The translations under genes and the position numbers were made by a program. This document shows positions 1 to 8,486 of a stretch of DNA of 64,000 nt, one piece after another; position 1 is the stretch's first letter, and the number at the start of each line of letters is the position of its first letter. Origin of the DNA: Vicinamibacterales bacterium (GTDB lineage: Bacteria > Acidobacteriota > Vicinamibacteria > Vicinamibacterales > UBA823). The notes beneath the pieces are model-generated. The model worked only from the letters and a program-made list of their open reading frames with translations, ran no database searches and was not told the origin of the DNA. The stretch lies in contig DASCOS010000004.1 in the NCBI GenBank assembly GCA_036012125.1, positions 1 to 64,000 on the forward strand, written 5' to 3'.

Positions 1-1257
1 CTGGCACTGACCGGTTGCGTGGAACCAGCGGTTGAACCCGTACCAGGCCTTAAGGCCTTCGCCGGTGCACGTATTATCGACGGCAATGGCACCACGATCG
101 AGAATGGCATTCTAGTCGTCCGAGACGGTCGTGTCGAAGCGGTCGGAGCGTCCGACTCTGTGTCCGTACCGGCTGGTGCCGAACAACTTGATCTAACGGG
201 CCGAACGATCATTCCGGGTTTCATTAATAGTCATGGTCACGTCGGCGCTACTAGGGGACTCGAGTCAAACCCTGAGTTGTACACCCGTGGTAACTTGCTG
301 CATCAGTTGGAACTGTATGCCCGCTACGGCGTCACCACGGTCTTTAGTCTCGGCGGCGATGATCAGGCAGGTGTCACTCTCCGCGATGAACAGGATTTAT
401 CACTCGATCGAAGTCGGCTATTCGTTGCTGGCCCGGTTGTTAACGGCGCAACGGCGGAAGATGTTGAGCCCCTCGTCGACGAAATCGCCGGAATGGGAGC
501 CGACATAATCAAGATCCGTGTCGACGATAATCTCGGGTCTACCACTAAGATGCCGGAAGAGGCGTGGCGTGCTGTGATTGAACGAGCACACGAACATGGC
601 CTACGAGTAGCTGCACACGTGTTCTACCTAGATGATGCGAAAAAGCTAGTCGAGGCCAACGTCGATTTTCTCGCCCACAGTGTTCGGGACACGGACGTCG
701 ACCAGGAACTGATTGACGGCATGCTTGAGCGAGACGTGTGCCTAAGTCCAACACTGATGCGCGAGGTTTCAACATTCGTTTACGAATCACGGCCTGACTT
801 CTTCGACGACCCTTTCTTCCTTCGGGCCACCGACCCCAATGTGATCATTGGGCTCGAGGATCCCGTTCGCCAAGCGCGGATTCAAGATAGCGAGAGTGCT
901 CAAGGGTATAAAGCAGCGCTTGAAGTGGCAATGCGGAATGTCAAAGCGCTGTCTGACGCTGGAGTGCATATCGCATTCGGCACTGACACAGGTCCGGTCG
1001 GCCGCTTCCAAGGTTATTTCGAACAGCTCGAACTCGAGCGGATGGTTGAAGCCGGCTTAACTCCTTTACAGGCACTCGTTTCTGCTACTGGTGACGCCGC
1101 GGGGTGCATGGAGGTTAGCGAGGACCTGGGCACTCTGGCGATGGGTAACTGGGCAGATTTCGTGGTGCTGTCGGCGAACCCGCTGGACGATATCCTTAAC
1201 ACGCGATCGATTGAATCAGTTTGGATCGCAGGAAATCTTGTCCCAACCGTCGGTTGA
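1..1257 (+). CDS. Lipoprotein amidohydrolase (5'-partial)
   Basis: Metal-dependent hydrolase of the amidohydrolase superfamily (imidazolonepropionase/prolidase-like branch); the substrate cannot be told from sequence. The open frame runs off the left edge: the first codons read LALTGC, a lipobox ending in the lipidated Cys, so the true start lies upstream and the GTG at 19 is internal. The mature protein begins at that Cys and should be anchored in the envelope. Visible metal-ligand motifs are SHGHVG (about codon 77), the Lys in IIKIRVDD, AAHVFY, LAHSV and FGTDTGP near the C-terminus, so the TIM-barrel site looks complete. The C-terminal LGTLAMGNWADFVVL strand is typical of the composite beta domain. 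It ends with TGA at 1255-1257, and no partner gene is obvious. Confidence 0.85.
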   Translation: MALTGCVEPAVEPVPGLKAFAGARIIDGNGTTIENGILVVRDGRVEAVGASDSVSVPAGAEQLDLTGRTIIPGFINSHGHVGATRGLESNPELYTRGNLLHQLELYARYGVTTVFSLGGDDQAGVTLRDEQDLSLDRSRLFVAGPVVNGATAEDVEPLVDEIAGMGADIIKIRVDDNLGSTTKMPEEAWRAVIERAHEHGLRVAAHVFYLDDAKKLVEANVDFLAHSVRDTDVDQELIDGMLERDVCLSPTLMREVSTFVYESRPDFFDDPFFLRATDPNVIIGLEDPVRQARIQDSESAQGYKAALEVAMRNVKALSDAGVHIAFGTDTGPVGRFQGYFEQLELERMVEAGLTPLQALVSATGDAAGCMEVSEDLGTLAMGNWADFVVLSANPLDDILNTRSIESVWIAGNLVPTVG

Positions 1258-1420
1258 GCGGCTTCTTCAATCGCTGCCGAACGAGGTCTCGTTCACGGTT
1301 AAGAAGGCCGGGGGGCGTAGATCCTTCTCAGAAGGACTCGTGAATCCTAGAAGCTTTTGTTGTCTCTTCATCTGCCCAAATCCCTAAACTCACGGATAAC
1401 CCAAGGAGACATCGGAAACA

Positions 1421-2053
1421 GTGACGGCAAGGCGCTCAGTCGCGGTTGCGTTGTACCGTGCACTTGCCAAAGACCCTTTCTACCGTACGATCGCAGGCGC
1501 CCAGCATCGAGACACACCGGCATTCAAAACTGCACTTGTGCAGTATTTCGAATACGCCTTGGACGAAGCTGAGGCAATCGGCAAGTTGGTCGTGGACGAA
1601 GGGCAGCTCGGTGCCGCCGCTTGGTTTCTCCCGATAGCGCCCGGGATCACGCAGGAGGCAAAAATCCGGAAAGAGCGAGCGCTTCACGAAGTGCTTAGCG
1701 AAGCCGGACTGGTCACCTATCAACGGATTACTGAATTTATGAGCCAGCGGTCACGGGTCTGCATCCCGGCGGATGCATGGTATCTGTCGATTGTTGGCAT
1801 CACACCGAAAGCACAAGGGAAGGGGCTGGGGCGAAAATTGCTCGAGCCAACGCTCACCGAAGCTGACGAGGCCAAGGCCGTCTGTTATCTTGAAACGTTC
1901 AGCATGCGCAACGTAACGTTCTACACTCGGCTTGGGTTCGACGTTATTGGTATGCCCCACGAACCAACAACCGGGGCCCACTATGCAATCATGGTGCGTC
2001 GCCCAAGCCCTGATTCTTCCAATATCGCTCCAGACCTAGCCAGCACAATCTGA
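1421..2053 (+). CDS. GNAT family N-acetyltransferase
   Basis: Predicted acetyl-CoA-dependent N-acetyltransferase of about 210 aa; the acceptor is unknown. The acetyl-CoA-binding stretch GITPKAQGKGLGRKLLEP (about residues 126-143) carries the Q-x-x-G-x-G loop, followed by the family's YLETFSMRNVTFYTRLGFDV strand-helix. It starts at GTG 1421 with AAGGAG at 1403-1408 (12-nt spacing). The 3' end overlaps the convergent hydrolase gene tail-to-tail by about 65 bp, so both stop codons lie inside the neighbour. It resembles GNATs found next to metabolic hydrolases, but nothing here fixes the pathway. Confidence 0.8.
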   Translation: MTARRSVAVALYRALAKDPFYRTIAGAQHRDTPAFKTALVQYFEYALDEAEAIGKLVVDEGQLGAAAWFLPIAPGITQEAKIRKERALHEVLSEAGLVTYQRITEFMSQRSRVCIPADAWYLSIVGITPKAQGKGLGRKLLEPTLTEADEAKAVCYLETFSMRNVTFYTRLGFDVIGMPHEPTTGAHYAIMVRRPSPDSSNIAPDLASTI

Positions 2054-2912
2054 GCGGCACTGCGTCCTCGTAGTGGCGGGCCGCCGTTTCAGGCAACCGT
2101 TGGCGAAGCAACTTCGAGACGGCAGTTGTAAAACTTGAGAGCCCATCCTCGCGGGATTCCTGCGCCACGACCCGTCTAGCGATCTCGGCCAACTCAGCGA
2201 GATGGTCCACAAACGTACGCATATGGTTCATTACGTCAGTGTGTGGACCGAAATGGGTTAGAAACAGGGTGCTAGCTCGCCAGCGTTCGATTACCTCGAC
2301 GCTCGTGCGCCAAGCCGCTAGGTCGAGGTCGGGAGGTGGTGTTGGAGGCAGTATATAAGGCGAAGGACCCACACGAATACCAGCTGTGTCACCCACAAAG
2401 GCGATGCCACTGTCTCGGTCGAAATAGCTAACGTGATGACGTGCGTGGCCTGGGGTGTAGGCTACTTCCAGTTCCCGCTCCCCAATTCGAATCCGTTCAC
2501 CGCCCATAAGGCCGCGTAAGTTGGTTTCTGGCACAGCCTTGAATTCTCCCCACAATTGTTCGAGTTCATCGACCCAAATTTGTCGAGCACTCGCAATCAG
2601 ACGCGCTGGGTCGACCATGTGACTGACCCCAGTCACGTGAACATAGACAGTAATTTCTGGATTCTCGTTCACGATCGCTCCAGTGGCCCCAGCGTGATCG
2701 AAATGGATGTGAGTCAGAAGGATCGCCCGAATGTCGGAGACAGCAATGCCATGCCGCCTCAGCTCGGACCCAAGCGTTTCCAAGGTCGCAGCTGGTCCTG
2801 GATCAACTATAGCGGCGCCGAAACTGCCGTGCAGCACGCCTGCCGCGATCACTTCCGATTGACCTTGGAAGTGCAAGTCGATGTAACTAATATCACGCGT
2901 CAGTCGATTCAT
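1989..2912 (-). CDS. Metallo-beta-lactamase-fold hydrolase
   Basis: Zinc-dependent hydrolase of the MBL superfamily, glyoxalase-II/lactonase-like, 307 aa, cytoplasmic (no signal). The metal motif THIHFDHAG gives His68, His70, Asp72 and His73; further ligands are in YTPGHARHHVSYF and FVGDTAG, and a late THFGPH supplies the last His. After residue 215 comes a helical C-terminal region, as in group-B MBL hydrolases that act on thioesters or lactones. It is divergent from clpS and convergent with the GNAT gene. The exact substrate is not inferable. Confidence 0.8.
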   Translation of the reverse strand: MNRLTRDISYIDLHFQGQSEVIAAGVLHGSFGAAIVDPGPAATLETLGSELRRHGIAVSDIRAILLTHIHFDHAGATGAIVNENPEITVYVHVTGVSHMVDPARLIASARQIWVDELEQLWGEFKAVPETNLRGLMGGERIRIGERELEVAYTPGHARHHVSYFDRDSGIAFVGDTAGIRVGPSPYILPPTPPPDLDLAAWRTSVEVIERWRASTLFLTHFGPHTDVMNHMRTFVDHLAELAEIARRVVAQESREDGLSSFTTAVSKLLRQRLPETAARHYEDAVPLRLCWLGLERYWKNQGLGDAP

Positions 2913-2993
2913 GATTCGTGGGCGTATAAAGCCGAGCCTGACGATGCTATCTTACTACGCCGATCTGTGTATCGTGGTTTAACGGACAACTGC

Positions 2994-3022
2994 TTGACGT
3001 CATTAGATCGCTCCCATAGGCT
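2994..3022 (+). promoter_or_regulatory. Possible sigma-70-like promoter for clpS-clpA
   Basis: TTGACG at 2994-2999 is followed after 17 bases by TAGGCT at 3017-3022, about 27 bases before the clpS ATG. The -35 match is good (5/6) and the -10 match weak, so this is only a candidate. Confidence 0.3.
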
Positions 3023-3049
3023 GGTCGAAGAAACTCTACAAAACCGACG

Positions 3050-3361
3050 ATGCCATACAATGAAGAACCCAGCGGTCAAACGCGGGAGCGAGTCCGGTCG
3101 GTCTCAAAAGAACCACCTCGGTATCGTGTGCTGCTTCACAACGATGACTACACCACTATGGAGTTCGTTGTGAAAGTGTTGGAGTCGGTGTTCCATAGGT
3201 CCCCCGCCGAGGCCTACCGAATCATGATGCAAGTGCATAGCCAGGGCCAAGGGCTCTGCGGCATCTATCCCTACGACGTCGCCGAGACCAGGGCCCTTAC
3301 GGCACAGGACCTCGCCCGTCACGAGGGCTTTCCGCTACAAACCTCCATCGAGAAAGAATGA
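3050..3361 (+). CDS. clpS: ATP-dependent Clp protease adaptor ClpS
   Basis: Adaptor that delivers N-degron substrates to ClpA-ClpP. At 103 aa it is of normal length. The core signature is YRVLLHNDDYTTMEFVVKVL (residues ~26-45), whose Asn-Asp-Asp loop and Met form the N-degron pocket, followed by the EAYRIMMQVHSQGQGLCGIY helix that contacts the ClpA N-domain. It lies 13 nt upstream of clpA, giving the standard clpSA operon. The start at ATG 3050 has no strong Shine-Dalgarno but gives the usual short disordered N-terminus. Confidence 0.95.
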   Translation: MPYNEEPSGQTRERVRSVSKEPPRYRVLLHNDDYTTMEFVVKVLESVFHRSPAEAYRIMMQVHSQGQGLCGIYPYDVAETRALTAQDLARHEGFPLQTSIEKE

Positions 3362-3374
3362 GGAATCTCTCACT

Positions 3375-5735
3375 ATGTTCAGTGCATCGCTCGAGTTAAT
3401 TCTCAGCATTGCGTATCGAGAGGCCGAATCAAGGCGCCACGCGGACCTCACGCTGGAACATCTCCTGTATGCACTTGCACACGACGTCGAGGCTGAAAAA
3501 ATCATGCAAGCCTGTGGCGCTGATTTACCAGCACTTCGCCACGATCTTGATAACTATTTACAGCGTGAGACTGAGCGGTTTCCAAGACACAGTCCTGGGG
3601 AACCGGTTCAGACGCTGGCCTTTCGCCGGGTCTTACAAACAGCAGTGCTGCATGTACAGAGTGCTGGTAAAGATGAAGTTCACTCGGGCGATGTGCTCGC
3701 TGCAATCCTTCAACAAACCAATTGCTTCGCAGCGGAGCAGTTACTTGCGCAGGGCGTCACCAGGCTCGATGTGCTGAACTACATCTCTCACGGTATTGCT
3801 AAGGTTCCACCAGCGCCAAGCCGTGACGGCGTCACGCCGGACCAGACCGTCCACGCCGGTGCGGAAGATGATGCGCCGACCGTACAGCGGGATCCCCTAG
3901 CAGCTTTCACTGTGAATCTTTCCGAGCGTGCAGCTGCCGGCCAAGTCGATCCCCTTATCGGACGCTCCGTTGAGTTACAACGGACAATGGAGGTTCTCTG
4001 TCGGCGCCGAAAGAATAATCCGGTTTTTATCGGTGACGCTGGGGTAGGTAAAACAGCCCTAGCCGAGGGACTCGCCGCTCGATTGCTTGACACGACCGTC
4101 CCAGCACCACTCCAGGGAGCCGAGGTCTTTTCACTCGATACGACGGCGCTCCTTGCTGGAACTCGTTTCCGGGGCGATTTTGAAGAGCGCTTCAAAGCGG
4201 TACTGGCTTCGCTGCGTCAGCACGCGAAACCTATCCTTTTCATCGATGAGGTGCACGCCACGGTTGGCGCGGGCGCAACGACCGGTGGCACTTTGGACCT
4301 CGCAACTCTTATCAAGCCCGTGCTCAGCGCCGGTGAAGTTCGAGTGATCGGATCGACCACGATTGAAGATTTTAAGCATATCGAGAAGGACCGTGCGTTG
4401 GCTCGCCGGTTGCAGAAAATCACAGTCGACGAACCCAGTCCCGAAGAAGCTATAAAGATTCTAAAGGGCCTGCATGCACGCTATGCCGAACATCACGGCA
4501 TCGAATACACAGACGCCGCACTCACGACAGCAGTAAAGCTTGCCGGACGCCATCTTCGCGACATCCGACTCCCAGACAGTGCAATTGACGTTCTCGATGA
4601 GGCGGGTGCCATGCTTAGGCTGCGCTGCACCGAGACACAACCCGAAGGTAACAAAGATCGCGCTGCCACCCCGACAGAGAAAATGGTGACGGCGGCGGAC
4701 ATCGAGCATGTGGTCGCCCGAATGGCAGGAATCCCTGAGCAACAAGCCTCAGCGTCCGACAAAGAACGTCTCCGTACGCTGGAGGAAGCACTGCAACGGG
4801 TCGTCTTCGGGCAGGACGACGCAGTTGCAGCAGTTGCCAAAGCGATCAAGCGGTCGCGCGCTGGCCTCGGACAGCCAGAGCGGCCAGCCGGCTGTTTCCT
4901 GTTCACCGGACCTACTGGGGTGGGAAAGACCGAGTTAGCGAAACAGTTAGCTATCCATCTGGGCAACGAATTCCTCCGTTATGACATGAGTGAGTACATG
5001 GAAAAACATTCCGTTGCTCGACTGATCGGAGCGCCACCAGGTTACGTAGGCTTCGAACAGGGGGGGCTGTTAGTTGACGCACTTAGAAGCCATCCCTACG
5101 CCGTTGTGCTTCTCGACGAAATCGAGAAAGCCCATCAAGATCTGTTAAACATCCTTTTACAGGTGATGGACCATGCAACACTAACCGACAGCACTGGCCG
5201 GAAAGCTGACTTCCGGCAGGTCGTGCTAATCATGACGTCTAACGCTGGCTCCCGGGAAATGAGCGCTGGTGCTATTGGATTTAGCGGGGGACGATCGAAG
5301 GCGGTGCGAGGTCGGATCAAAGCAGCTATCGAGCGGATCTTTAGCCCTGAGTTCCGTAACCGGCTCGACACGACTGTAACCTTTGGGGCACTTACACCAG
5401 ACGTGATGGAAATGATTGTCGAGAAATTTATCCTTCAACTCGAAGCGCAGCTCGCGGAGCGGCGTGTGGCGATCACCCTCGAAACCGGAGCGCGCCAGTG
5501 GCTTGCCACAAAGGGTTATGACCCGGTTTACGGGGCTCGTCCGCTCGCTCGGATCATTCAGGCAGAGGTTAGAGACCGTCTCACTGAGGAAATCTTGTTC
5601 GGCCAGCTGGAAACCGGTGGCACTGTCCGGATTAGCTTGGCGGATGGAGACGGCCCTCTCAAGTTCGCGTTCGAGCCGAGCGCTAAGCCTTCGCAGACAG
5701 CCAACGCGGTCGCAGGCCCAGAAACGGTCGGCTAA
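3375..5735 (+). CDS. clpA: ATP-dependent Clp protease ATP-binding subunit ClpA
   Basis: AAA+ unfoldase that threads substrates into ClpP; 786 aa, cytoplasmic. It has an N-terminal Clp-N double repeat (~1-145), which docks ClpS. The first AAA module has Walker A GDAGVGKT (~218-225) and ILFIDEVHATVGAG. The second has Walker A GPTGVGKTELAK (~511) and VLLDEIEKAH, followed by a D2-small domain with GARPLARIIQ. The absence of a long coiled-coil middle domain separates it from ClpB/ClpC. Its position directly after clpS supports ClpA. No clpP lies in the window. It ends with TAA at 5733-5735. Confidence 0.95.
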   Translation: MFSASLELILSIAYREAESRRHADLTLEHLLYALAHDVEAEKIMQACGADLPALRHDLDNYLQRETERFPRHSPGEPVQTLAFRRVLQTAVLHVQSAGKDEVHSGDVLAAILQQTNCFAAEQLLAQGVTRLDVLNYISHGIAKVPPAPSRDGVTPDQTVHAGAEDDAPTVQRDPLAAFTVNLSERAAAGQVDPLIGRSVELQRTMEVLCRRRKNNPVFIGDAGVGKTALAEGLAARLLDTTVPAPLQGAEVFSLDTTALLAGTRFRGDFEERFKAVLASLRQHAKPILFIDEVHATVGAGATTGGTLDLATLIKPVLSAGEVRVIGSTTIEDFKHIEKDRALARRLQKITVDEPSPEEAIKILKGLHARYAEHHGIEYTDAALTTAVKLAGRHLRDIRLPDSAIDVLDEAGAMLRLRCTETQPEGNKDRAATPTEKMVTAADIEHVVARMAGIPEQQASASDKERLRTLEEALQRVVFGQDDAVAAVAKAIKRSRAGLGQPERPAGCFLFTGPTGVGKTELAKQLAIHLGNEFLRYDMSEYMEKHSVARLIGAPPGYVGFEQGGLLVDALRSHPYAVVLLDEIEKAHQDLLNILLQVMDHATLTDSTGRKADFRQVVLIMTSNAGSREMSAGAIGFSGGRSKAVRGRIKAAIERIFSPEFRNRLDTTVTFGALTPDVMEMIVEKFILQLEAQLAERRVAITLETGARQWLATKGYDPVYGARPLARIIQAEVRDRLTEEILFGQLETGGTVRISLADGDGPLKFAFEPSAKPSQTANAVAGPETVG

Positions 5736-5843
5736 TTAAGATGATTCAGTTGACCACCACGATTCGGTAATTACCTCACTGGAAGCTGAAGCAGCCATGC
5801 TCAAGCGTTCAAGGTTTAGCCAGACGTTAGGGGGTTAGTAGTA

Positions 5844-6599
5844 ATGCCAACACTAGGTGGCGGATGCCGGGTCATCGAACCCAACGAGGGACAAATTAGC
5901 TGTGAGGGTACTAGGCGGCGGTGGTGGACAGTGGGTGCAGCGGTAGCTGCCGCACGCGACATCGAGCAGTCGGTCAGCCAATTCGATAAAGGCCTCTCTC
6001 CGGGTCAAATAAATCCCACCAGCGAGGAGGTTCATTACGTCTCGGCAGGATCAGGCACCTGTTACGTTGATGGATACGGTTACCAAGTCAAAATTGGCTC
6101 CGCCGTTTACGTAGCACCGGGTAAAGAGTGTTGCTTCGACACGCCGACAGGCGACCTTGAAGTCGTGAGCGTCTGCTGCCCTCAGATTCGTGACTCGCGT
6201 TTCGACCTCCCGGCAAACACATGCCCAGCCGACTCTGGGGAGACCAAGCCCGTAGTCGTCGTGCATCAGGACAACCGAAAGTCGATTCCAACAGGTGACC
6301 GATGGTTCAAGTTACTCGTCGACAAGAGTGTCGGCTGCCAACACGTTACGCAGTTCCTCGGATTCATTCCCAAGTCCGAGGCTCCAGTACATCATCACAC
6401 TTACGAAGAAGCGATTTATATCGTTGAAGGACACGGCGTGCTGTGGGCTAATGGTAAAGAGGCGCCGGTCGCGCCCGGCAGTTGTATCTACCTTCCCAGA
6501 CGGGTTAAGCATTCAATGAAGAACTTAGAAGACACGCCTATTCGCCTGATGGGAGTATTTCATCCGTCTGGTAGCCCGGCCACTAGGTACCATGAGTAA
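5844..6599 (+). CDS. Double-cupin protein
   Basis: A 251-aa bicupin. The first cupin covers ~20-115 (SAGSGTCYVDGYGYQVKIGSAVYV) and has weak metal ligands. The second covers ~140-245 and carries a near-complete motif 1, PVHHHTYEEAIYIVEGHG, then PGSCIYLPRRVKHSMKN with the motif 2 His. So the C-terminal domain probably binds metal and the N-terminal one probably does not. Such proteins include ureidoglycine aminohydrolase-like and dioxygenase-like enzymes, but I cannot assign one. It starts at ATG 5844, preceded by AGGGGG about 11 nt upstream. The next gene (PLP enzyme) follows on the same strand after ~107 bp and may be functionally linked. Confidence 0.75.
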   Translation: MPTLGGGCRVIEPNEGQISCEGTRRRWWTVGAAVAAARDIEQSVSQFDKGLSPGQINPTSEEVHYVSAGSGTCYVDGYGYQVKIGSAVYVAPGKECCFDTPTGDLEVVSVCCPQIRDSRFDLPANTCPADSGETKPVVVVHQDNRKSIPTGDRWFKLLVDKSVGCQHVTQFLGFIPKSEAPVHHHTYEEAIYIVEGHGVLWANGKEAPVAPGSCIYLPRRVKHSMKNLEDTPIRLMGVFHPSGSPATRYHE

Positions 6600-6706
6600 C
6601 ACATAATCAGTCAATTCAACGTTATCTTTGCAAGACGTGCTAGGTGAGAGGTAACTAGTAAGTGTTGAGCGTCACGAACCAACAACTCTTAACTCGGGAG
6701 AAACTT

Positions 6707-7882
6707 ATGAGGATGATCGATCGCCGGCGATTCCTGCATTTTGGTGCGGCGAGTGGCGTGTTTGGCCTTACGACGAAGCGAGCTGAGCAAGCGGCAGTGG
6801 CATCATCGCAACCACAGGCCTCAAGCGAACAAAGTGTAAAGCTCTACGGCGACGGTCTCGGACTAACCCCGGACGATTCAGTCAAGCTCTTAACGCGCCT
6901 CGTTGAGGAAGGAGAAGGGATCCAAGCAGATTCGTATTCCAATGGTGGAGTCGTCGAGGAACTAGAGCAGGCTTTCGCCGCGGCACTTGGAAAAGAACGA
7001 GCTGTCTTCATGCCGACTGGCACGCTGGCCAATCACCTAGCCGTTCGGATGCTCGCTGGTGGGCCTAGCCGGGCAATCGTCCAGGCTGAGAGCCATCTTT
7101 ACAACGATACCGGTGACACCGTCCAGACCCTAAGTAACATCCAGCTGGTCCCATTAGCCCCTGGTCGCGCAACTTTCACGTTGGATGACGTAAGGATACT
7201 ACTTGACCGCACCTCCAGTGGGCGAGTTGCCACACCCGTATCAGTTATTTCAATCGAATCACCAGTGCGGAGAAGGTCGGGTGAGATTTTTAACGAAACC
7301 GAGATGGATAAAATCACAGAATTTGCTCGGCAGAACGGTATCCGTACACACCTCGACGGCGCACGGATTTTCCTACAAACCGGTTTCGGAGGACGGTCAG
7401 CCGCCGATTATGCCAGGCCTTTCGATACCGTCTACGTCTCGCTCTACAAGTACTTCAACGCGCCATCAGGTGCGATTCTCGCTGGGCCGAGTGCCTTGCT
7501 GGACCAAATGTTTCATACGCGGCGTATGTTTGGCGGTGGTCTTGCCCATGTGTGGCCTTTCGCAGCGATCGCACTACACTATTTCCGGGGGTTCCCCGAG
7601 CGCTACGCGCGAGCTGTTCATGTATCAAATGAATGGAAGCAGCTAATCAGCAAGCACGACGCTTTTTCCATTAAACCAGTCCCAGCAGGCACGAACCTTT
7701 TCTTGCTTCAAGTGAAGTATCCAGACCTCGACCTGTTCCGTAATAAGCTCGCGCACCAAGATGTGCGTCTCCCAGCACCACTCGGTGATGGTTCTGGCTT
7801 CAGGCTAGGTATCAACGAATCATGGAGCCGCATAACCTCATCCGAACTGGCCGGTATGTTTGTGCAGGCAGTTGAAGCGTGA
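6707..7882 (+). CDS. Threonine-aldolase-family PLP enzyme with Tat signal
   Basis: Fold-type I PLP enzyme related to low-specificity L-threonine aldolase (beta-eliminating lyase family). The core shows AVFMPTGTLANHLAVRML, HLDGARIF (PLP-binding Asp) and VSLYKYFNAPSGA, with Lys as the Schiff-base residue. The N-terminus MRMIDRRRFLHFGAASGVFGL is a twin-arginine signal, so the folded enzyme should be exported to the periplasm, which is unusual for this family. I start it at ATG 6707, with GGGAG six nt upstream; an in-frame GTG at 6662 would push the Tat motif inward. Its length after signal removal is normal. A role in amino acid scavenging outside the cytoplasm is only a guess. Confidence 0.75.
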   Translation: MRMIDRRRFLHFGAASGVFGLTTKRAEQAAVASSQPQASSEQSVKLYGDGLGLTPDDSVKLLTRLVEEGEGIQADSYSNGGVVEELEQAFAAALGKERAVFMPTGTLANHLAVRMLAGGPSRAIVQAESHLYNDTGDTVQTLSNIQLVPLAPGRATFTLDDVRILLDRTSSGRVATPVSVISIESPVRRRSGEIFNETEMDKITEFARQNGIRTHLDGARIFLQTGFGGRSAADYARPFDTVYVSLYKYFNAPSGAILAGPSALLDQMFHTRRMFGGGLAHVWPFAAIALHYFRGFPERYARAVHVSNEWKQLISKHDAFSIKPVPAGTNLFLLQVKYPDLDLFRNKLAHQDVRLPAPLGDGSGFRLGINESWSRITSSELAGMFVQAVEA

Positions 7883-7928
7883 ACCTTAAAGTCCACCGCA
7901 TGACATCTGAAACAGGTATTCTTGAGGC

Positions 7929-8390
7929 ATGCTGACTCTAATGCTGGCGCTGCACTCGTTGATCCGATGGGCCGCGATCGCGTTTGGATTCGTGATCGTC
8001 ATCCGGGCATTGTCCAGTATGTCAAAGGGAAATTTCGAAGATGACGACGGAAGGTTCGGCCGGTTGTTCGCGATTTCGCTCGATGTCCAAATGCTCCTCG
8101 GTATACTCATGTATCTCTTCTTCAGCACCATCACGACATCAGCGTTCGAGAACCTGGGGAGCGCGATGAGTAACTCGGTAACACGCTTTTGGATCGTTGA
8201 GCATCCGACGATGATGCTCGCAGCTCTTGTGTTCGCGCATATCGGCGTCGTCCGGGTGCGTAAAGCGCCCGAAGCGAAGGCGAAACACCGCACTGGATTG
8301 ATCTTTTTCGGAATCGCCATGCTACTGATCCTGCTCGGGACACCTTGGCCGTTCTCGGTGGCAGCAAGACCGATTCTGCCGTTCCTATAA
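7929..8390 (+). CDS. Small four-helix membrane protein, function unknown
   Basis: A 153-aa integral membrane protein with four hydrophobic segments at about residues 3-28, 47-67, 88-108 and 123-143. Conserved-looking His residues (His9 in ALHSLIRW, His91 in VEHPTMM, His103 in FAHIG, His120 in KHRTG) sit at or in the helices, a pattern seen in cytochrome b561-like or haem-binding membrane proteins. I do not recognise the family with confidence. It starts 46 bp after the aldolase-like gene and may share its transcript. It ends before a hairpin at 8423-8442. Confidence 0.6.
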   Translation: MLTLMLALHSLIRWAAIAFGFVIVIRALSSMSKGNFEDDDGRFGRLFAISLDVQMLLGILMYLFFSTITTSAFENLGSAMSNSVTRFWIVEHPTMMLAALVFAHIGVVRVRKAPEAKAKHRTGLIFFGIAMLLILLGTPWPFSVAARPILPFL

Positions 8391-8422
8391 CCCTAGGACG
8401 GATATAAAGGTTGCGAGTTAAG

Positions 8423-8442
8423 GGGGCAGACCTCTCTGTCCC
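8423..8442. terminator. Hairpin between convergent genes
   Basis: GGGGCAG (8423-8429) pairs with CTGTCCC (8436-8442), 7 bp with one G-U and a 6-nt loop, between the stop of the membrane-protein gene and the stop of the E2 gene. There is no clean U-run, so its terminator activity is uncertain. Confidence 0.4.
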
Positions 8443-8486
8443 GTTGGGATGTTGTGTCACGCTCAACCCCAGGGATCGAGAACTAG

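Noticed and set aside
19-1257. Start of the amidohydrolase at GTG 19
   Set aside because: The open frame continues to base 1 with a lipobox (LTGC), so the start lies outside the window.
2556-3173. 205-codon open frame spanning the hydrolase start and clpS
   Set aside because: Shadow of the hydrolase on the opposite strand and of clpS in another frame.
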